Of a DNA stretch of 64,000 nucleotides, positions 1 through 9,071 are shown piece after piece. Within the stretch, counting starts at the first letter, position 1. Every line of letters starts with the position of its first letter. Below the pieces are notes generated by a model, which saw only the letters and a program-made list of their open reading frames with translations, did no database searches and was not told where the DNA came from. The stretch covers positions 3,495,001 to 3,559,000 of the forward strand of contig NZ_JAPZBC010000001.1 of assembly GCF_027460265.1 (NCBI RefSeq). The letters run 5' to 3'. The position numbers and the translations under genes were made by a program. Origin of the DNA: Streptomyces sp. WMMC940. Lineage in GTDB: Bacteria > Actinomycetota > Actinomycetes > Streptomycetales > Streptomycetaceae.

Positions 1-65
1 CCGAGCCGCGCCTCCAGCTCGAAGCGCCCGTCTATGACCCGTCTGCCGGATTCCCCGTCGCTCAT
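1..65 (-). CDS. Serine/threonine protein kinase, N-terminal fragment (runs off left edge)
   Basis: Reading leftward from an ATG at 65, the first codons give a short polar lead and then RRVIDGRFELEARLG. This matches the start of Streptomyces Hanks-type kinases, where the next residues form the glycine-rich ATP loop (GGGGMG type). Only about 21 residues lie in the window, so no catalytic motif can be seen and the call rests on the N-terminal signature. The gene is on the same strand as the secreted protein at 258-1877 but is separated from it by a hairpin, so it is probably its own transcription unit. Confidence 0.65.
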   Translation of the reverse strand, partial: MSDGESGRRVIDGRFELEARL

Positions 66-176
66 GGCCGGGAGCCTACGAGATGCGGGCGACACGGCCC
101 CGCGCAGGTGGCTCCGACGCCTCCGGCCCGGAGCGTGCCACGCCGGCGTCGCGCTCCGGCCGCCACCCGCACCTGT

Positions 177-206
177 GCCCGCCCCGGCGGGAAAGCCGGG
201 GCGGGC
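177..206 (-). terminator. Hairpin terminator after the beta-helix gene
   Basis: A perfect 12-bp stem (GCCCGCCCCGGC with its complement) closes a GGGAAA loop about 50 bases past the stop of the gene at 258-1877. There is no T-run, which is usual for Streptomyces. Confidence 0.7.
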
Positions 207-257
207 GGTGGGTGCCGGTGAGGCCGGTGGGGCCGGCCCCCGGCGATGCGTGGTGTG

Positions 258-1877
258 TCAGCCGAAGCAGTCGGGGACGGGGTTGGTGCTGCCCTCGCAG
301 TTGGTCGGGACGTTGTCGATGATGCGGACCTTGCCGTGGGTGACGACCGTGCCCTCGTTGTCCACACCGCCCGCGGGCTCGTCGGAGATGTTCTTCGTCA
401 CCTTGGAGTCGGTGAGGACGAGGCGGCCGAACTCGTTGACGAAGATGCCGCCTCCTCGGCCGTCCTCGCCCGGCGCCTGGTTGCCGGCGATCTTCGTCTT
501 GCGGATGGCGACCTCCACCTCCACCTCCTCCTCGTCGTCCGGGAGGATGTCGATGCCGCCACCGCGCGCGGCCGAGCCGTCACCGAGGCTGGTGTTGCCG
601 GTGATCTCACTGTCCTCGATCACGGTCTCGTCGTCGACCTGGAGACCACCGCCCTGGGTGGCCGCCGTGTTGTCGTGGATGTTGGACCCGCGTACGTGGA
701 GCCCGCCATCCTCGTGGTCGATACCGCCACCGGTACCGTCGTCGGTGTTGAAGGCGATGACGGACTTCACCACCTCGGTCACGCCGCCGTCCGACTCGAC
801 ACCGCCGCCGATGTTGTGGCGGAACTCGCTCTTCACGATCGTCGAGGTCCCGCCCACGTTCTCGACGGCGCCGTCGTCGCCGATGTTGCCGTAGAACTTG
901 GCCGAGTCGACCTTGAGCTTGCCGTTGAAGTTGAGGATGGCGGAGCCCTCGTCGGCGGAGTTTCCCTCGAAGGTGCTCTTGACGACCTTGGTGATGCCCG
1001 CGTTGTAGACGGCTCCGCCGTCGTCTCCGTCCGCGGGGTCGATACTGTCGACGGTGTTCCTGTCGAGGGCGACCATCTCCAGGTGCAGGCGTCCCGCGGG
1101 GTCGACCAGGATGGCACCGCCGTTCTCGTCCGGGGCGGACTTGCCTCGGGTGAGGACGAGGTGGCTGAGCTTCAGGTCGCCACCGGCTCCGACCTGGAAG
1201 AAGCGGAACTGGTCGGCGTTGGCGGCCCGCTGGATGGTGGAGCCGTTGCCGTGGATGCTGATCGGCTGGATGATCTCCGGCAGGCCGTTGCCGTCCTGAT
1301 TGGCGGTCAGCGTGTACGTGCACTGCTTCGCCAGGCGGAGTGAACCACCGCTGTTCTGGTTCAGGTCGACGATCGCCGCGATCAGGTCGTTCGGGTCGCA
1401 CTCGACGTTCCGCTCGCCGTGGCGCCCACGGCCCTCGCCGTCGGCCTTCTCCTGGTCGCCGTCGGCCTTCTCGTGTTCACCGGAGACCTCGCCACCCGCG
1501 TCGCGACCGCCGGAGCCGTCGTCACCCGCGTCGCGGCCGCCGTAGCCCTCGCCGTCGGCCTTCTCGTGCTCACCGGAGACCTCGCCACCCGCGTCGCGAC
1601 CGCCGGAGCCGTCGTCACCCGCGTCGCGGCCGCCGCCCTCGTCCCCCTCGGGGGCGTAGCCCTTCTCCTCGTCCCCGTCCGCCTTGTCCTCCGCGACCGC
1701 AGCACGTGCGTTCGTCTCGTCCGCACCCGCCTGCACCGCAGCCGCGATGGTCGTCGTACCCACCACCGCGGCGACCCCGGCCGCCGCGGCGACAGCAGCC
1801 ATCCGGTGACGGCTCAACACCGCCGACTTCCCACGACGGGGGACACCCGCGCCACCCGTGCCCTGAGATTCAGACAT
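258..1877 (-). CDS. Secreted right-handed beta-helix (polymorphic-repeat) protein
   Basis: 539 residues. The ATG at 1877 begins MSESQGTGGAG and is followed by a basic stretch and a hydrophobic segment (about residues 28-48), which looks like a signal sequence or anchor. Residues about 60-160 are a low-complexity Gly/Asp/Glu linker containing a 31-residue unit repeated in tandem. From about residue 165 (CDPNDLIAAI) to the end there are short recurring turns such as GGAI, GGGV and GGGL followed by beta strands. This is the pattern of parallel beta-helix/pectate-lyase-like folds and of the Chlamydia Pmp-like proteins found in actinomycetes. No catalytic residues can be assigned. It is probably a surface or extracellular protein, perhaps an adhesin or polysaccharide-binding protein, but the substrate is unknown. 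Confidence 0.75.
   Translation of the reverse strand: MSESQGTGGAGVPRRGKSAVLSRHRMAAVAAAAGVAAVVGTTTIAAAVQAGADETNARAAVAEDKADGDEEKGYAPEGDEGGGRDAGDDGSGGRDAGGEVSGEHEKADGEGYGGRDAGDDGSGGRDAGGEVSGEHEKADGDQEKADGEGRGRHGERNVECDPNDLIAAIVDLNQNSGGSLRLAKQCTYTLTANQDGNGLPEIIQPISIHGNGSTIQRAANADQFRFFQVGAGGDLKLSHLVLTRGKSAPDENGGAILVDPAGRLHLEMVALDRNTVDSIDPADGDDGGAVYNAGITKVVKSTFEGNSADEGSAILNFNGKLKVDSAKFYGNIGDDGAVENVGGTSTIVKSEFRHNIGGGVESDGGVTEVVKSVIAFNTDDGTGGGIDHEDGGLHVRGSNIHDNTAATQGGGLQVDDETVIEDSEITGNTSLGDGSAARGGGIDILPDDEEEVEVEVAIRKTKIAGNQAPGEDGRGGGIFVNEFGRLVLTDSKVTKNISDEPAGGVDNEGTVVTHGKVRIIDNVPTNCEGSTNPVPDCFG
1458..1634. repeat. 93-bp in-frame tandem repeat in the beta-helix gene
   Basis: Copy 1 runs 1458-1550 and copy 2 starts at 1551. 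Over the first 84 bases they differ at one position. The unit is 31 codons, so gain or loss of a copy changes linker length without shifting the frame. It encodes the GGRDAGDDGSGGRDAGG-type acidic linker. Confidence 0.85.
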
Positions 1878-2094
1878 CCGATGCAGCTCACTTTCTCTGT
1901 GACAGGCCGTCACGCCCCTACCGGAGGGACGCAGATGCCTCACATCGGAACACAGAAAATGTGATAAACAGCTCAATGCCGTCACATAGGCGTGCCAATT
2001 GCTCAGAAGGGGTGAAAGGTGAAGCCGGCCGCGCACCGACCGCTGCGGCGAAACGGGCGCACCCACCGGGCCGCCCCACGGGCCGGGAACGACG

Positions 2095-2120
2095 GAGCGG
2101 GCGGCACAGGCCGCCCGCTC
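2095..2120 (-). terminator. Hairpin terminator after the chitinase gene
   Basis: A perfect 11-bp stem (GAGCGGGCGGC and complement) with an ACAG loop lies 21 bases past the chitinase stop. Confidence 0.7.
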
Positions 2121-2140
2121 CCGCCGATCCGCCGAACGCG

Positions 2141-3025
2141 TCAGCAGTACAGGTTGCCGCCCGTCGGCACGCCCAGGATCTGGGTGAAGCGCTGGTAGTT
2201 GTTCACACGGCTCTGGACCTGCGCCGGGTTCCTGCCGTCGCACTCCAGGGAGCCGTTGATCGAGCGGATCGAGTGGCCGAAGCCGGCCTGGTTGACCATG
2301 GCGTTGTGGCCGGTCATCGTGCCGGGCCCGCTCTGGGTGTTCCAGTACCAGAGACCGGTCTTCCAGGCGACGGCGGACTCCCGCTCGACGCGCCAGGGGT
2401 TGCCCAGCAGGTCGATGCCGAGGGCGTCACCGGCGGCCTTGTAGTTGAAGTTCCAGCTGAGCTGGATCGGGCCGCGGCCGTAGTACGCGGCCTGGCCCGC
2501 CGGGCAGCCGTAGGGCTGGCTGCGGTCGCAGTAGTGCGGGTAGTTGGCGGTGTTCTGCTCGACGATGTGGACCAGGCCGCCCGTCTCGTGCGCCACGTTG
2601 GCGAGGAAGGCAGCGGCCTCCTGCTTCCGGACCGTGTCGCTGCCGGTCTTGGCGAAGGCCGGGTACGCGCTCATCGCCGCGGTCAGCCCGCTGTACGTGT
2701 AGAAGGAATTCCGGTTCGGGAACATCTGGTTGAACTGCGCCTCGCTGACGACGAAGCCCGAGGGGTCCGGGTTCGGGTTGCCGCCACCGCCGCCGCAGGC
2801 GCCCCGGTCGGCCCAGACCTCGGCGGAGCCGGGGGTCTCGTTCTGGGTCCACCACTTGGCCTGCCAGTTCCGGCCGTTGTGGGACGCGGTCATACCGCCG
2901 GTGTAGACGGACGAGGAGTTCCAGGCCGCGGCGCACGCGGCCGCGGACGCGGTCGAGGGGACGAGGACCGTGAGTCCGAGCACCGCCACGAAGGCGGCGA
3001 GCAGGGTGATGATCCGACGCGACAA
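2141..3025 (-). CDS. Family 19 chitinase with N-terminal chitin-binding domain
   Basis: 294 residues from a TTG start at 3025, chosen because GGAAAGGA lies just upstream and a clean signal peptide follows (basic SRR, hydrophobic core, cleavage near ASA-A at about residue 28). Residues about 30-75 form a CBM5/12-type chitin-binding domain with conserved tryptophans (WNSSSVYTGG, WQAKWWTQNE). A Gly/Pro linker leads to the GH19 domain. That domain has the catalytic Glu in the HETGG motif and the family signature YYGRGPIQLSWN. The secreted enzyme cleaves chitin to N-acetylglucosamine oligomers. Two DasR-like boxes lie about 115 bases upstream, so induction by chitin-derived sugars is likely. Confidence 0.93.
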   Translation of the reverse strand: MSRRIITLLAAFVAVLGLTVLVPSTASAAACAAAWNSSSVYTGGMTASHNGRNWQAKWWTQNETPGSAEVWADRGACGGGGGNPNPDPSGFVVSEAQFNQMFPNRNSFYTYSGLTAAMSAYPAFAKTGSDTVRKQEAAAFLANVAHETGGLVHIVEQNTANYPHYCDRSQPYGCPAGQAAYYGRGPIQLSWNFNYKAAGDALGIDLLGNPWRVERESAVAWKTGLWYWNTQSGPGTMTGHNAMVNQAGFGHSIRSINGSLECDGRNPAQVQSRVNNYQRFTQILGVPTGGNLYC

Positions 3026-3137
3026 CGTTATCGTCCTTTCCCTGTGGGGGCTGTGGGGGCTGTGGGGCGAGGGAGGAACGCGGGACGGGAGTCCCAAGTC
3101 GTGTCGCCCTATGGCGTGTTGAGCACTGAACAGGCAA

Positions 3138-3165
3138 TGGTCTGAACCTGTCAAGGTCTAGACCA
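3138..3165. promoter_or_regulatory. Two DasR-type (dre) direct-repeat boxes upstream of the chitinase
   Basis: TGGTCTGAACCT (3138-3149) and AGGTCTAGACCA (3154-3165) match the 12-bp direct repeats known upstream of Streptomyces chitinase genes and the DasR consensus ACTGGTCTAGACCACT. The second copy holds the perfect palindrome GGTCTAGACC. DasR is the GntR-family GlcNAc-utilisation repressor. The sites lie 113-140 bases before the TTG start, so they probably overlap the promoter of a long-leader transcript. Confidence 0.8.
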
Positions 3166-3545
3166 AGACCGGCCCGGGAATGGCCTGAACCCCCGCCTCC
3201 GCCCTACCGCGGGGGGCACCGGGGCATACGGAAAGGGGTTGGCGGCCTCGAGGCCACGGTCCGTGCGGCACCGCCCCGTCGCGCACGGGCACGGTTCCGC
3301 AGGGCGGGGACCCCGCGCGGCGCGCGGGGGCCGTCCGATCGTGCGTCATCGCCCACCCGGGCGGGTCGGTCGGTCAGGGCGACCCCGGGGAAACACCGGC
3401 CCGCGCAGCGCCGTCCCGTGCCAGACTCGGGCACATGAGCCGACGACATTGACGCACGACAGCAGGTCCTGGAACGGGCAGTCGCGGACCGCCGCGGCGG
3501 GTGGCACCCGGCGTCCCCGTCCGTTCCGCAGAAGGACCACCATCC
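3166..3545. other. Intergenic region between divergent chitinase and MFS genes
   Basis: No credible gene. Open frames here are GC-driven shadows without homology-like sequence. The only recognisable element is the MFS ribosome site near 3531-3537. Confidence 0.6.
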
Positions 3546-4751
3546 ATGCCCGTCATTTCGTCCTGCCCGCCCCCGCTCCGGCCCGGTGTGCGCCGGCTCG
3601 AGCGAACGCTCTACCTCTACGCGGGACTCGAGGACTTCGTCCTGCTCTACCCCGTCTACGCACTGCTCTTCGCAGGGCACGGCCTGGACACCGCGCGGAT
3701 CTCGTCCCTGTTCGCCCTCTGGTCACTGACCGGACTGCTGGTCGAGGTCCCGTCGGGTGTCTGGGCCGACGTCGTGTCCCGCAGGCTGCTGGCCGTCACC
3801 GGGCCGCTGCTCACCGCTGCCGGGTTCGCCCTGTGGGTCCTGTTCCCCTCGTACGGCGCGTACGCCGCCGGGTTCGTGCTGTGGGGGGCCGGGGGCTCGC
3901 TCCGCTCGGGGGCCATGGAGGCCCTGGTGCACGACGAGCTCGAACGGCTCGGTGCCGCTTCACGTTACGGCCGGGTCATGGGGCGCACCGCCGCCGTGAG
4001 CATGGCCGCGACCGCCGCGGCCACCGCGGTGGCTGCGCCGGCCTTCGCCCGGGGTGGCGAGCCGCTGGTCGGTGCGGCCAGTGTCGCCGCCTGTCTGCTG
4101 TGCGCCGCCGTGGGCGCGTTGCTGCCCGAACACCGGGAGTCCGCCGGACGCGGCGCGCGGCGGCGCACCCGCCGTGGGGCGTACACGGCGGCCCTGCGGG
4201 CGGGGATCACCGAGGTGCGCGGCAGCCGTCGGGTGCGGCACGCACTGCTGCTGTCCGTCGTCGTCACCTCGGTCTGGGGCGCGCTCGACGAGTACGTACC
4301 GCTGCTGGCCGCCGCCACCGGTGTCGCGACGGCGACGGTCCCGCTGCTGGTCCTCGTGGTCTGGGTCGGGGTGACGGTCGGTTCGCTGCTGGTGGGCCCG
4401 GGTGAGCGACTCTCCGGGCGGGCGCTCGGGGCCGCCGTCGCGGCGGGCGCCGCAGCGCTCACCGCGGGTGCGCTGAGCGGTGGCCCCCGCGGGTTCGTCC
4501 TGGTGGGGGCGGCGTTCCTGGTCTTCCAGCTGACCGATGTGCTGGCCGACGCCCGGCTGCAGAAGGCGATCACCGGCCCGAGCCGGGCCACCGTGACCTC
4601 CCTCGCGGGTCTCGGGACCGGACTCACCACACTGCTGGTCTACGGGACGTACGCGGGGCTGTCCGCGCACGCGCCGCACGGCACCGTGTTCGCGCTGCTC
4701 GCCCTGCCGTACCTGGCGGTCGCCGCGGCGCTCGGCAGGACACGGACGTGA
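3546..4751 (+). CDS. MFS transporter
   Basis: 401 residues from the ATG at 3546, preceded by AGAAGGAC. It is hydrophobic throughout with about 12 membrane segments. The MFS loop after TM2 appears in degenerate form (SGVWADVVSRR, equivalent to GxxxDrxGRR), and the TM4-5 region reads GAGGSLRSGAMEALVHDEL. This GSG-EA pattern belongs to a DrrA/YxlH-like subgroup often annotated as drug exporters. The substrate cannot be inferred. It stands alone, divergent from the chitinase. A degenerate 18-bp repeat begins inside its last codons. Confidence 0.85.
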   Translation: MPVISSCPPPLRPGVRRLERTLYLYAGLEDFVLLYPVYALLFAGHGLDTARISSLFALWSLTGLLVEVPSGVWADVVSRRLLAVTGPLLTAAGFALWVLFPSYGAYAAGFVLWGAGGSLRSGAMEALVHDELERLGAASRYGRVMGRTAAVSMAATAAATAVAAPAFARGGEPLVGAASVAACLLCAAVGALLPEHRESAGRGARRRTRRGAYTAALRAGITEVRGSRRVRHALLLSVVVTSVWGALDEYVPLLAAATGVATATVPLLVLVVWVGVTVGSLLVGPGERLSGRALGAAVAAGAAALTAGALSGGPRGFVLVGAAFLVFQLTDVLADARLQKAITGPSRATVTSLAGLGTGLTTLLVYGTYAGLSAHAPHGTVFALLALPYLAVAAALGRTRT

Positions 4752-4848
4752 GGCGGGAAACGGACGTGAAGCGGGACAGGGACGTGAGGCGGGGGACGGA
4801 CGTAAGGCCCGGGAAACGGTCGTGAGGCGGGAAACGGACGTGGGCCCC
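4744..4848. repeat. Degenerate 18-bp tandem repeat
   Basis: Five full units of the type GGACGTGAGGCGGGAAAC start at 4744, 4762, 4780, 4798 and 4818, the fourth being 20 bp, and a partial sixth follows. The first unit overlaps the MFS stop codon. Each unit contains a TGA or TAA in the MFS frame, so it is not coding there. GC-rich, loosely repetitive sequence continues to about 5040. Confidence 0.75.
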
Positions 4849-5042
4849 GGGGGACGCGGGCCGGGGAACGGGCGCGGAGGCCGTGGTTCGGTCGCAGCCG
4901 CGGCCCCAGGGGGAGACCGGGTGCCGGGGTGGAAGCCGCGGGCCGGGGGAGGCCGGGGCCGAAGGCGGGTGGAAGCCGGGCCGGGTGCCGGGTGGAAGCC
5001 GCGGGCGGGAGGCAGGGCGCGCGAAGGCGAACGGCCCGCGGC

Positions 5043-5110
5043 CGGTGAGCACTCGGCTCACCGCCACGGGCCGTGGGAAGGGCGACGGCCCGCGGGGGAT
5101 CCCGCGGGCC
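5043..5110 (-). terminator. Double hairpin terminator after purA
   Basis: Two perfect hairpins follow the purA stop: GGCCCGCGGG/CCCGCGGGCC with a GGAT loop (5087-5110) and CGGTGAGC/GCTCACCG with a 5-base loop (5043-5063). Confidence 0.7.
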
Positions 5111-5117
5111 CGGGGAC

Positions 5118-6401
5118 CTACAGGAACGAGTTGATCTCGATCGTCTCGTCACGGCCCGGGCCGACGCCGATCGCGGAGATCGGGGCCCCGGACATCTCCT
5201 CCAGCGCCTTCACGTAACCCTGCGCGTTCTTCGGCAGGTCGGCGAAGGACTTGGCCTTGGTGATGTCCTCGGACCAGCCCGGCAGGTACTCGTAGACCGG
5301 CTTCGCGTGGTGGAAGTCGGTCTGCGAGTACGGCAGCTCCTCGACCCGCCTGCCGTCGATCTCGTACGCGACGCAGACCGGGATCTGCTCCCAGCCGGTC
5401 AGCACGTCGAGCTTGGTGAGGAAGAAGTCGGTCAGTCCGTTGACGCGGGTCGCGTAGCGGGCGATGACCGCGTCGAACCAGCCGCAGCGGCGGTCGCGGC
5501 CGGTGGTGACACCGCGCTCACCGCCGATGCGGCGCAGCGCCTCGCCGTCCTCGTCGAACAGTTCGGTCGGGAACGGGCCGGCGCCGACACGGGTCGTGTA
5601 GGCCTTGAGGATCCCGATGACCCGGCTGATCTTCGTCGGGCCCACGCCCGCGCCCGTGCAGGCGCCGCCCGCCGTCGGGTTCGAGGAGGTGACGAAGGGA
5701 TACGTGCCGTGGTCCACGTCCAGCAGCGTGCCCTGGCCGCCCTCGAAGAGGACGACCTTGCCGTCGTCGAGCGCGTTGTTCAGGATGAGCGTGGTGTCGG
5801 CGACGTACGGCCGGATCTGGTCGGCGAAGCCCAGCATCTCCTGGACGACGCGGTCCGTCTCGATGGCACGGCGGTTGAAGACCTTGGCCAGGAGCTGGTT
5901 CTTCTGCTCCAGCGCCGCCTCGACCTTCTGCGTCAGGATCGACTCGTCGTACAGGTCCTGGACCCGGATGCCGACTCGGTTGATCTTGTCGGCGTACGTC
6001 GGGCCGATGCCGCGGCCGGTGGTGCCGATCTTGCGCTTACCCAGGAACCGTTCCGTCACCTTGTCGAGCGTGACGTTGTACGAGGTGATCAGATGGGCGT
6101 TTCCGCTGATCAGAAGCTTGGACGTGTCGACGCCACGCTCGTTCAGCCCGCTCAGCTCGGAGAGCAGGACCGCCGGGTCGACGACGACTCCGTTGCCGAT
6201 GACCGGGGTGCATCCCGGCGAGAGGATTCCGGAAGGGAGGAGGTGGAGCGCATACTTCTGGTCACCGACCACCACGGTGTGGCCGGCGTTGTTACCACCC
6301 TGGTAACGCACCACGTAATCCACGGATCCACCGAGGAGGTCGGTGGCCTTTCCCTTGCCTTCGTCACCCCACTGAGCACCGAGCAGCACAAGTGCGGGCA
6401 C
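5118..6401 (-). CDS. purA: Adenylosuccinate synthetase
   Basis: 427 residues, the usual family length. The GTG at 6401 is chosen because GGAAGGGG precedes it and the protein begins [17 protein letters not shown], the invariant N-terminal GTP-binding loop. Other family blocks are visible: NAGHTVV, the GIGPTYADK region, and a C-terminal [10 protein letters not shown]. The enzyme joins IMP and aspartate with GTP to form adenylosuccinate, the committed step to AMP, in the cytoplasm. It is monocistronic and divergent from the lipid-kinase-like gene. Confidence 0.97.
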   Translation of the reverse strand: MPALVLLGAQWGDEGKGKATDLLGGSVDYVVRYQGGNNAGHTVVVGDQKYALHLLPSGILSPGCTPVIGNGVVVDPAVLLSELSGLNERGVDTSKLLISGNAHLITSYNVTLDKVTERFLGKRKIGTTGRGIGPTYADKINRVGIRVQDLYDESILTQKVEAALEQKNQLLAKVFNRRAIETDRVVQEMLGFADQIRPYVADTTLILNNALDDGKVVLFEGGQGTLLDVDHGTYPFVTSSNPTAGGACTGAGVGPTKISRVIGILKAYTTRVGAGPFPTELFDEDGEALRRIGGERGVTTGRDRRCGWFDAVIARYATRVNGLTDFFLTKLDVLTGWEQIPVCVAYEIDGRRVEELPYSQTDFHHAKPVYEYLPGWSEDITKAKSFADLPKNAQGYVKALEEMSGAPISAIGVGPGRDETIEINSFL

Positions 6402-6480
6402 AGGCGTACACCCCTTCCGGGCGGGGCATGTCCATGGTCGGGGGCCTGAGCCGCCAACCGGTGTGCCCCGGAATAGACGA

Positions 6481-6508
6481 AGCCCCTGGCGCAATAGCGC
6501 AAGGGGCT
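6481..6508. promoter_or_regulatory. Strong hairpin in the purA / lipid-kinase intergenic region
   Basis: AGCCCCT and AGGGGCT bracket an inner GCGC-AATA-GCGC stem, giving an 11-bp interrupted hairpin. It lies 80 bases upstream of purA and 35 bases upstream of the opposite gene. It could insulate the two promoters or act in the purA leader. I see no known riboswitch consensus. Confidence 0.5.
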
Positions 6509-6542
6509 CTTGCACAAAGATGCTACCCGAGGAAGGACCGAG

Positions 6543-7388
6543 GTGTCGGCTCCCGACCAGCTCCTGGTGGTCATCGACCCGGTCGCCCGCCGTTTCGACG
6601 GCGAGTCCGTTCGTATCGCGAAGGATGTGCTGTGTGCCGGGTCGGCGGCGAAAATCTGCCTGCCCGACGGGCCCGAGGAGTTTTCCCGCGCCCTCGCCCG
6701 AAGGGGCTCCCGGCGCCCTGTCGTGATCGGTGACGACCGCGCGCTGCTGCGCGCCGTGGGCTCGCTGCACCGGGCGCGGGAGCTCGCCGACGAGGCCCTG
6801 TCGCTGGTCCCGGTCGGGGCCGGCGCGTCCGTGGAAGTGGCCCGGTCGCTGGGCGTGCCGACCGGCGCGGTGGCGGCAGCCCGGGCGGTCCTCGACGGAG
6901 CCGCCCACCACCTGGATCTGCTCGCCGACGACAGTGACGGGGTGGTGCTGGCCGATCTGCGCATCCCGGCGGGTCCTGCCGCCGCGGCCGCGGGGGCGCC
7001 GGGGCGGACCGGCTCGGTGTGGCACACCTGCCGCTCCCTGGTGCGCACGTTCGTCCGTCCTGTTCCGCCGGCACCTCCCGGCGTACGGACCGGCGTACGG
7101 ACGCACCGGCTGCGGGTGGAGGCGGACGGAGTGGTGCTGAGCGATCTGGACGAGCCGGTCGAGGACGTACGCGTCCGCGCGGCCGACGGCGCCGCGGAGG
7201 TGACCGTGCACCGCAGATCCGACCCGGGGCCCATACGGAGCCTGGCGAAGGTCGTCACCGTCTCGGGTGCCGACTTCCGCTACCGCGCCGACGCCCTCGT
7301 CGCCGGACCGGTCCGGCGACGCACCTGGACCCTGCGGCCCAGGGCATGGTCGCTGACCCTGCCGGCGCCGGGGGCCGTCGCGGAGTGA
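6543..7388 (+). CDS. Diacylglycerol/lipid kinase-like protein
   Basis: 281 residues from a GTG at 6543 after GAGGAAGGAC. The N-terminus ([24 protein letters not shown]) resembles the first strand-helix unit of DAGK/NAD-kinase folds. The nucleotide loop is represented by [10 protein letters not shown] rather than the usual GGDGT, so catalysis is doubtful. The C-terminal half ([36 protein letters not shown]) fits the beta-rich lid of the family. The position next to purA is, as I recall, conserved in Streptomyces. It may be a degenerate or regulatory lipid kinase. Confidence 0.65.
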   Translation: MSAPDQLLVVIDPVARRFDGESVRIAKDVLCAGSAAKICLPDGPEEFSRALARRGSRRPVVIGDDRALLRAVGSLHRARELADEALSLVPVGAGASVEVARSLGVPTGAVAAARAVLDGAAHHLDLLADDSDGVVLADLRIPAGPAAAAAGAPGRTGSVWHTCRSLVRTFVRPVPPAPPGVRTGVRTHRLRVEADGVVLSDLDEPVEDVRVRAADGAAEVTVHRRSDPGPIRSLAKVVTVSGADFRYRADALVAGPVRRRTWTLRPRAWSLTLPAPGAVAE

Positions 7389-7502
7389 GAGCGGGAGAGG
7401 TGAAGGCCGCGGGTGGGGAACCGGAGCGCCGCCCGGCGGGGCGCACCCGTGCGCGCTCCGGACCGGGGAGCGCCGGGTCGCCGTGAGAACCGGGAACCCG
7501 CG

Positions 7503-8000
7503 TCAGGGCCGGCCGAACATCCGCTCGCGGTGCTCCCGCCAGCGCTCCATCATCGCCGTGAGCTCGACCTGGACGAAGTCGAAGAACGCGACGGTCTCCT
7601 CGAGCCGGCGGCCCGCCGGCGTCTCGGCGCCGAGGCTCGTCACCCCTTCTCGCAGGGATTCCGACCAGCGTTTCAGGACGGCGTCGCGGTTGGTGAGCGC
7701 CTCGTACCACTGGTCGCTGTGGACCCGGTAGCGCTCGCGGCGGGAACCGGGCTCCCGTTCCCGCGAAACCATGTGCTGCTGCGCCAAATAGCGCACGGCA
7801 CCGGACACCGCCGCAGGGCTGACCTGCAGTTGCTCTCCGAGCTCGGCGGAGGTCAGCGCTCCGGAGTCGGAGGAGAGCAGAGCGGCGAAGACCCTGGCCG
7901 GCATGCGCGTCATGCCGGCCTCGACGAGCTGGGCCGCGAATCGTTCCACGAAGAGCGAGACCGCCTCCGCGTCCCTGGCCTTCCCGGTCATCGGCGTCAT
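7503..8000 (-). CDS. MarR/GbsR-family transcriptional regulator
   Basis: 165 residues from the ATG at 8000. A winged-helix domain (residues about 30-90) includes LTSAELGEQLQVSPAAVSGAVRYL as the helix-turn-helix and a basic wing (SREREPGSRRERYRV). The C-terminal helices probably dimerise. It is divergent from the ABC exporter operon across a 93-base AT-rich gap holding inverted repeats, which points to a local repressor of the exporter and of itself. Confidence 0.88.
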   Translation of the reverse strand: MTPMTGKARDAEAVSLFVERFAAQLVEAGMTRMPARVFAALLSSDSGALTSAELGEQLQVSPAAVSGAVRYLAQQHMVSREREPGSRRERYRVHSDQWYEALTNRDAVLKRWSESLREGVTSLGAETPAGRRLEETVAFFDFVQVELTAMMERWREHRERMFGRP

Positions 8001-8093
8001 CCCCGGATCATCTCCCCTGTTCAGGAACCCGGATCCGAGTTTATACGCTTCCTTAACTTCACAAATTTCTGAAGATAGCTTAGCTTCTGAATC
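8001..8093. promoter_or_regulatory. Divergent promoter/operator region, MarR regulator and ABC exporter
   Basis: A distinctly AT-rich gap. It contains the inverted repeat CTTCA-8-TGAAG and a second, GAAG-8-GCTTC, overlapping it (about 8057-8090). Such paired dyads suit a MarR-type dimer. No -10/-35 pair is clear enough to assign. Confidence 0.55.
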
Positions 8094-9071
8094 ATGACGA
8101 AGGCCATCAGCGTCGCCGGACTGCACAAGTCGTTCGGCCGGGCACACGCACTGGACGGCCTCGACCTGTCGGTCGGGACCGGTGAGGTCCACGGCTTCCT
8201 CGGACCCAACGGCGCCGGGAAGTCCACCACCATCCGCATCCTGCTGGGACTGCTGCGTGCCGACTCCGGCGCCGCCCGGCTGCTGGGCATGGACCCCTGG
8301 AAGGACGCCGTCGAACTGCACCGCCGGATCGCCTACGTACCCGGCGACGTGACGCTCTGGCGCAACCTCTCCGGCGGAGAGGTCATCGACCTCTACGGCA
8401 GGCTGCGCGGCGGGCTCGACAGGGCGCGCCGGAACCGGCTGACCGAGCGGTTCGAACTCGACCCCACCAAGAAGGGGCGCACGTACTCCAAGGGCAACCG
8501 GCAGAAGGTGGCCCTGGTCGCCGCGTTCGCCTCCGAGGTCGACGTGCTGATCCTCGACGAACCGACGAGCGGGCTCGACCCGCTGATGGAGGGGGTCTTC
8601 CAGAGCTGCGTCGCCGAGGAACGCGACCGCGGCCGGACGGTCCTGCTCTCGAGCCATGTGCTCAGCGAGGTCGAGGCGCTGTGCGACCGGGTCAGCATCA
8701 TCCGCAAGGGGCGGACGGTGGAGAGCGGTTCACTCGCCGACCTGAGGCACCTCACCCGCACCAGCGTCAGCGCCGATCTCGCGGGCGCGCCCGACGGGCT
8801 CGCGCGGCTGCCCGGGGTGCACGAACTCGACGTCCAGGGCCCGGCGGCCGCCTCCGAAGGTGCCGGGTGCCGGGTCCGCTTCCAGGTCGACACCGACAAG
8901 CTGGACGCGGTGCTGCGCTCCCTCACCGGCGCCGGTGTGCGGTCGCTCACCAGCACCCCGCCCACACTGGAGGAGTTGTTCCTCCGGCACTACGAGGACG
9001 ACGTGCGCGGAAGCGAGCCGGACGACAGCGGCGGACGCGGCACCCGTGCGGAAGGGGCGATGGTGCGATGA
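8094..9071 (+). CDS. ABC transporter ATP-binding protein
   Basis: 325 residues. Walker A is GPNGAGKST (about residue 41), Walker B is [12 protein letters not shown], and the H-loop is [13 protein letters not shown]. The signature reads YSKGNRQK instead of LSGGQ, as is typical of the DrrA-like exporter subfamily in actinomycetes. The C-terminal 80 residues form the accessory domain of such exporters. Its stop overlaps the permease start (ATGA), so the two form one operon with tight translational coupling. Confidence 0.93.
   Translation: MTKAISVAGLHKSFGRAHALDGLDLSVGTGEVHGFLGPNGAGKSTTIRILLGLLRADSGAARLLGMDPWKDAVELHRRIAYVPGDVTLWRNLSGGEVIDLYGRLRGGLDRARRNRLTERFELDPTKKGRTYSKGNRQKVALVAAFASEVDVLILDEPTSGLDPLMEGVFQSCVAEERDRGRTVLLSSHVLSEVEALCDRVSIIRKGRTVESGSLADLRHLTRTSVSADLAGAPDGLARLPGVHELDVQGPAAASEGAGCRVRFQVDTDKLDAVLRSLTGAGVRSLTSTPPTLEELFLRHYEDDVRGSEPDDSGGRGTRAEGAMVR

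Noticed and set aside
246..1343. Long plus-strand open frame opposite the beta-helix gene
   Set aside because: Val/Asp/Leu-rich translation with no family features. It is a GC-bias shadow of the real minus-strand gene.
5073..6449. 458-codon open frame opposite purA
   Set aside because: It mirrors purA codon bias, and the opposite strand carries an unmistakable PurA.
6402..6542. Purine riboswitch in the purA leader
   Set aside because: A strong hairpin exists, but none of the conserved purine-riboswitch core is visible.
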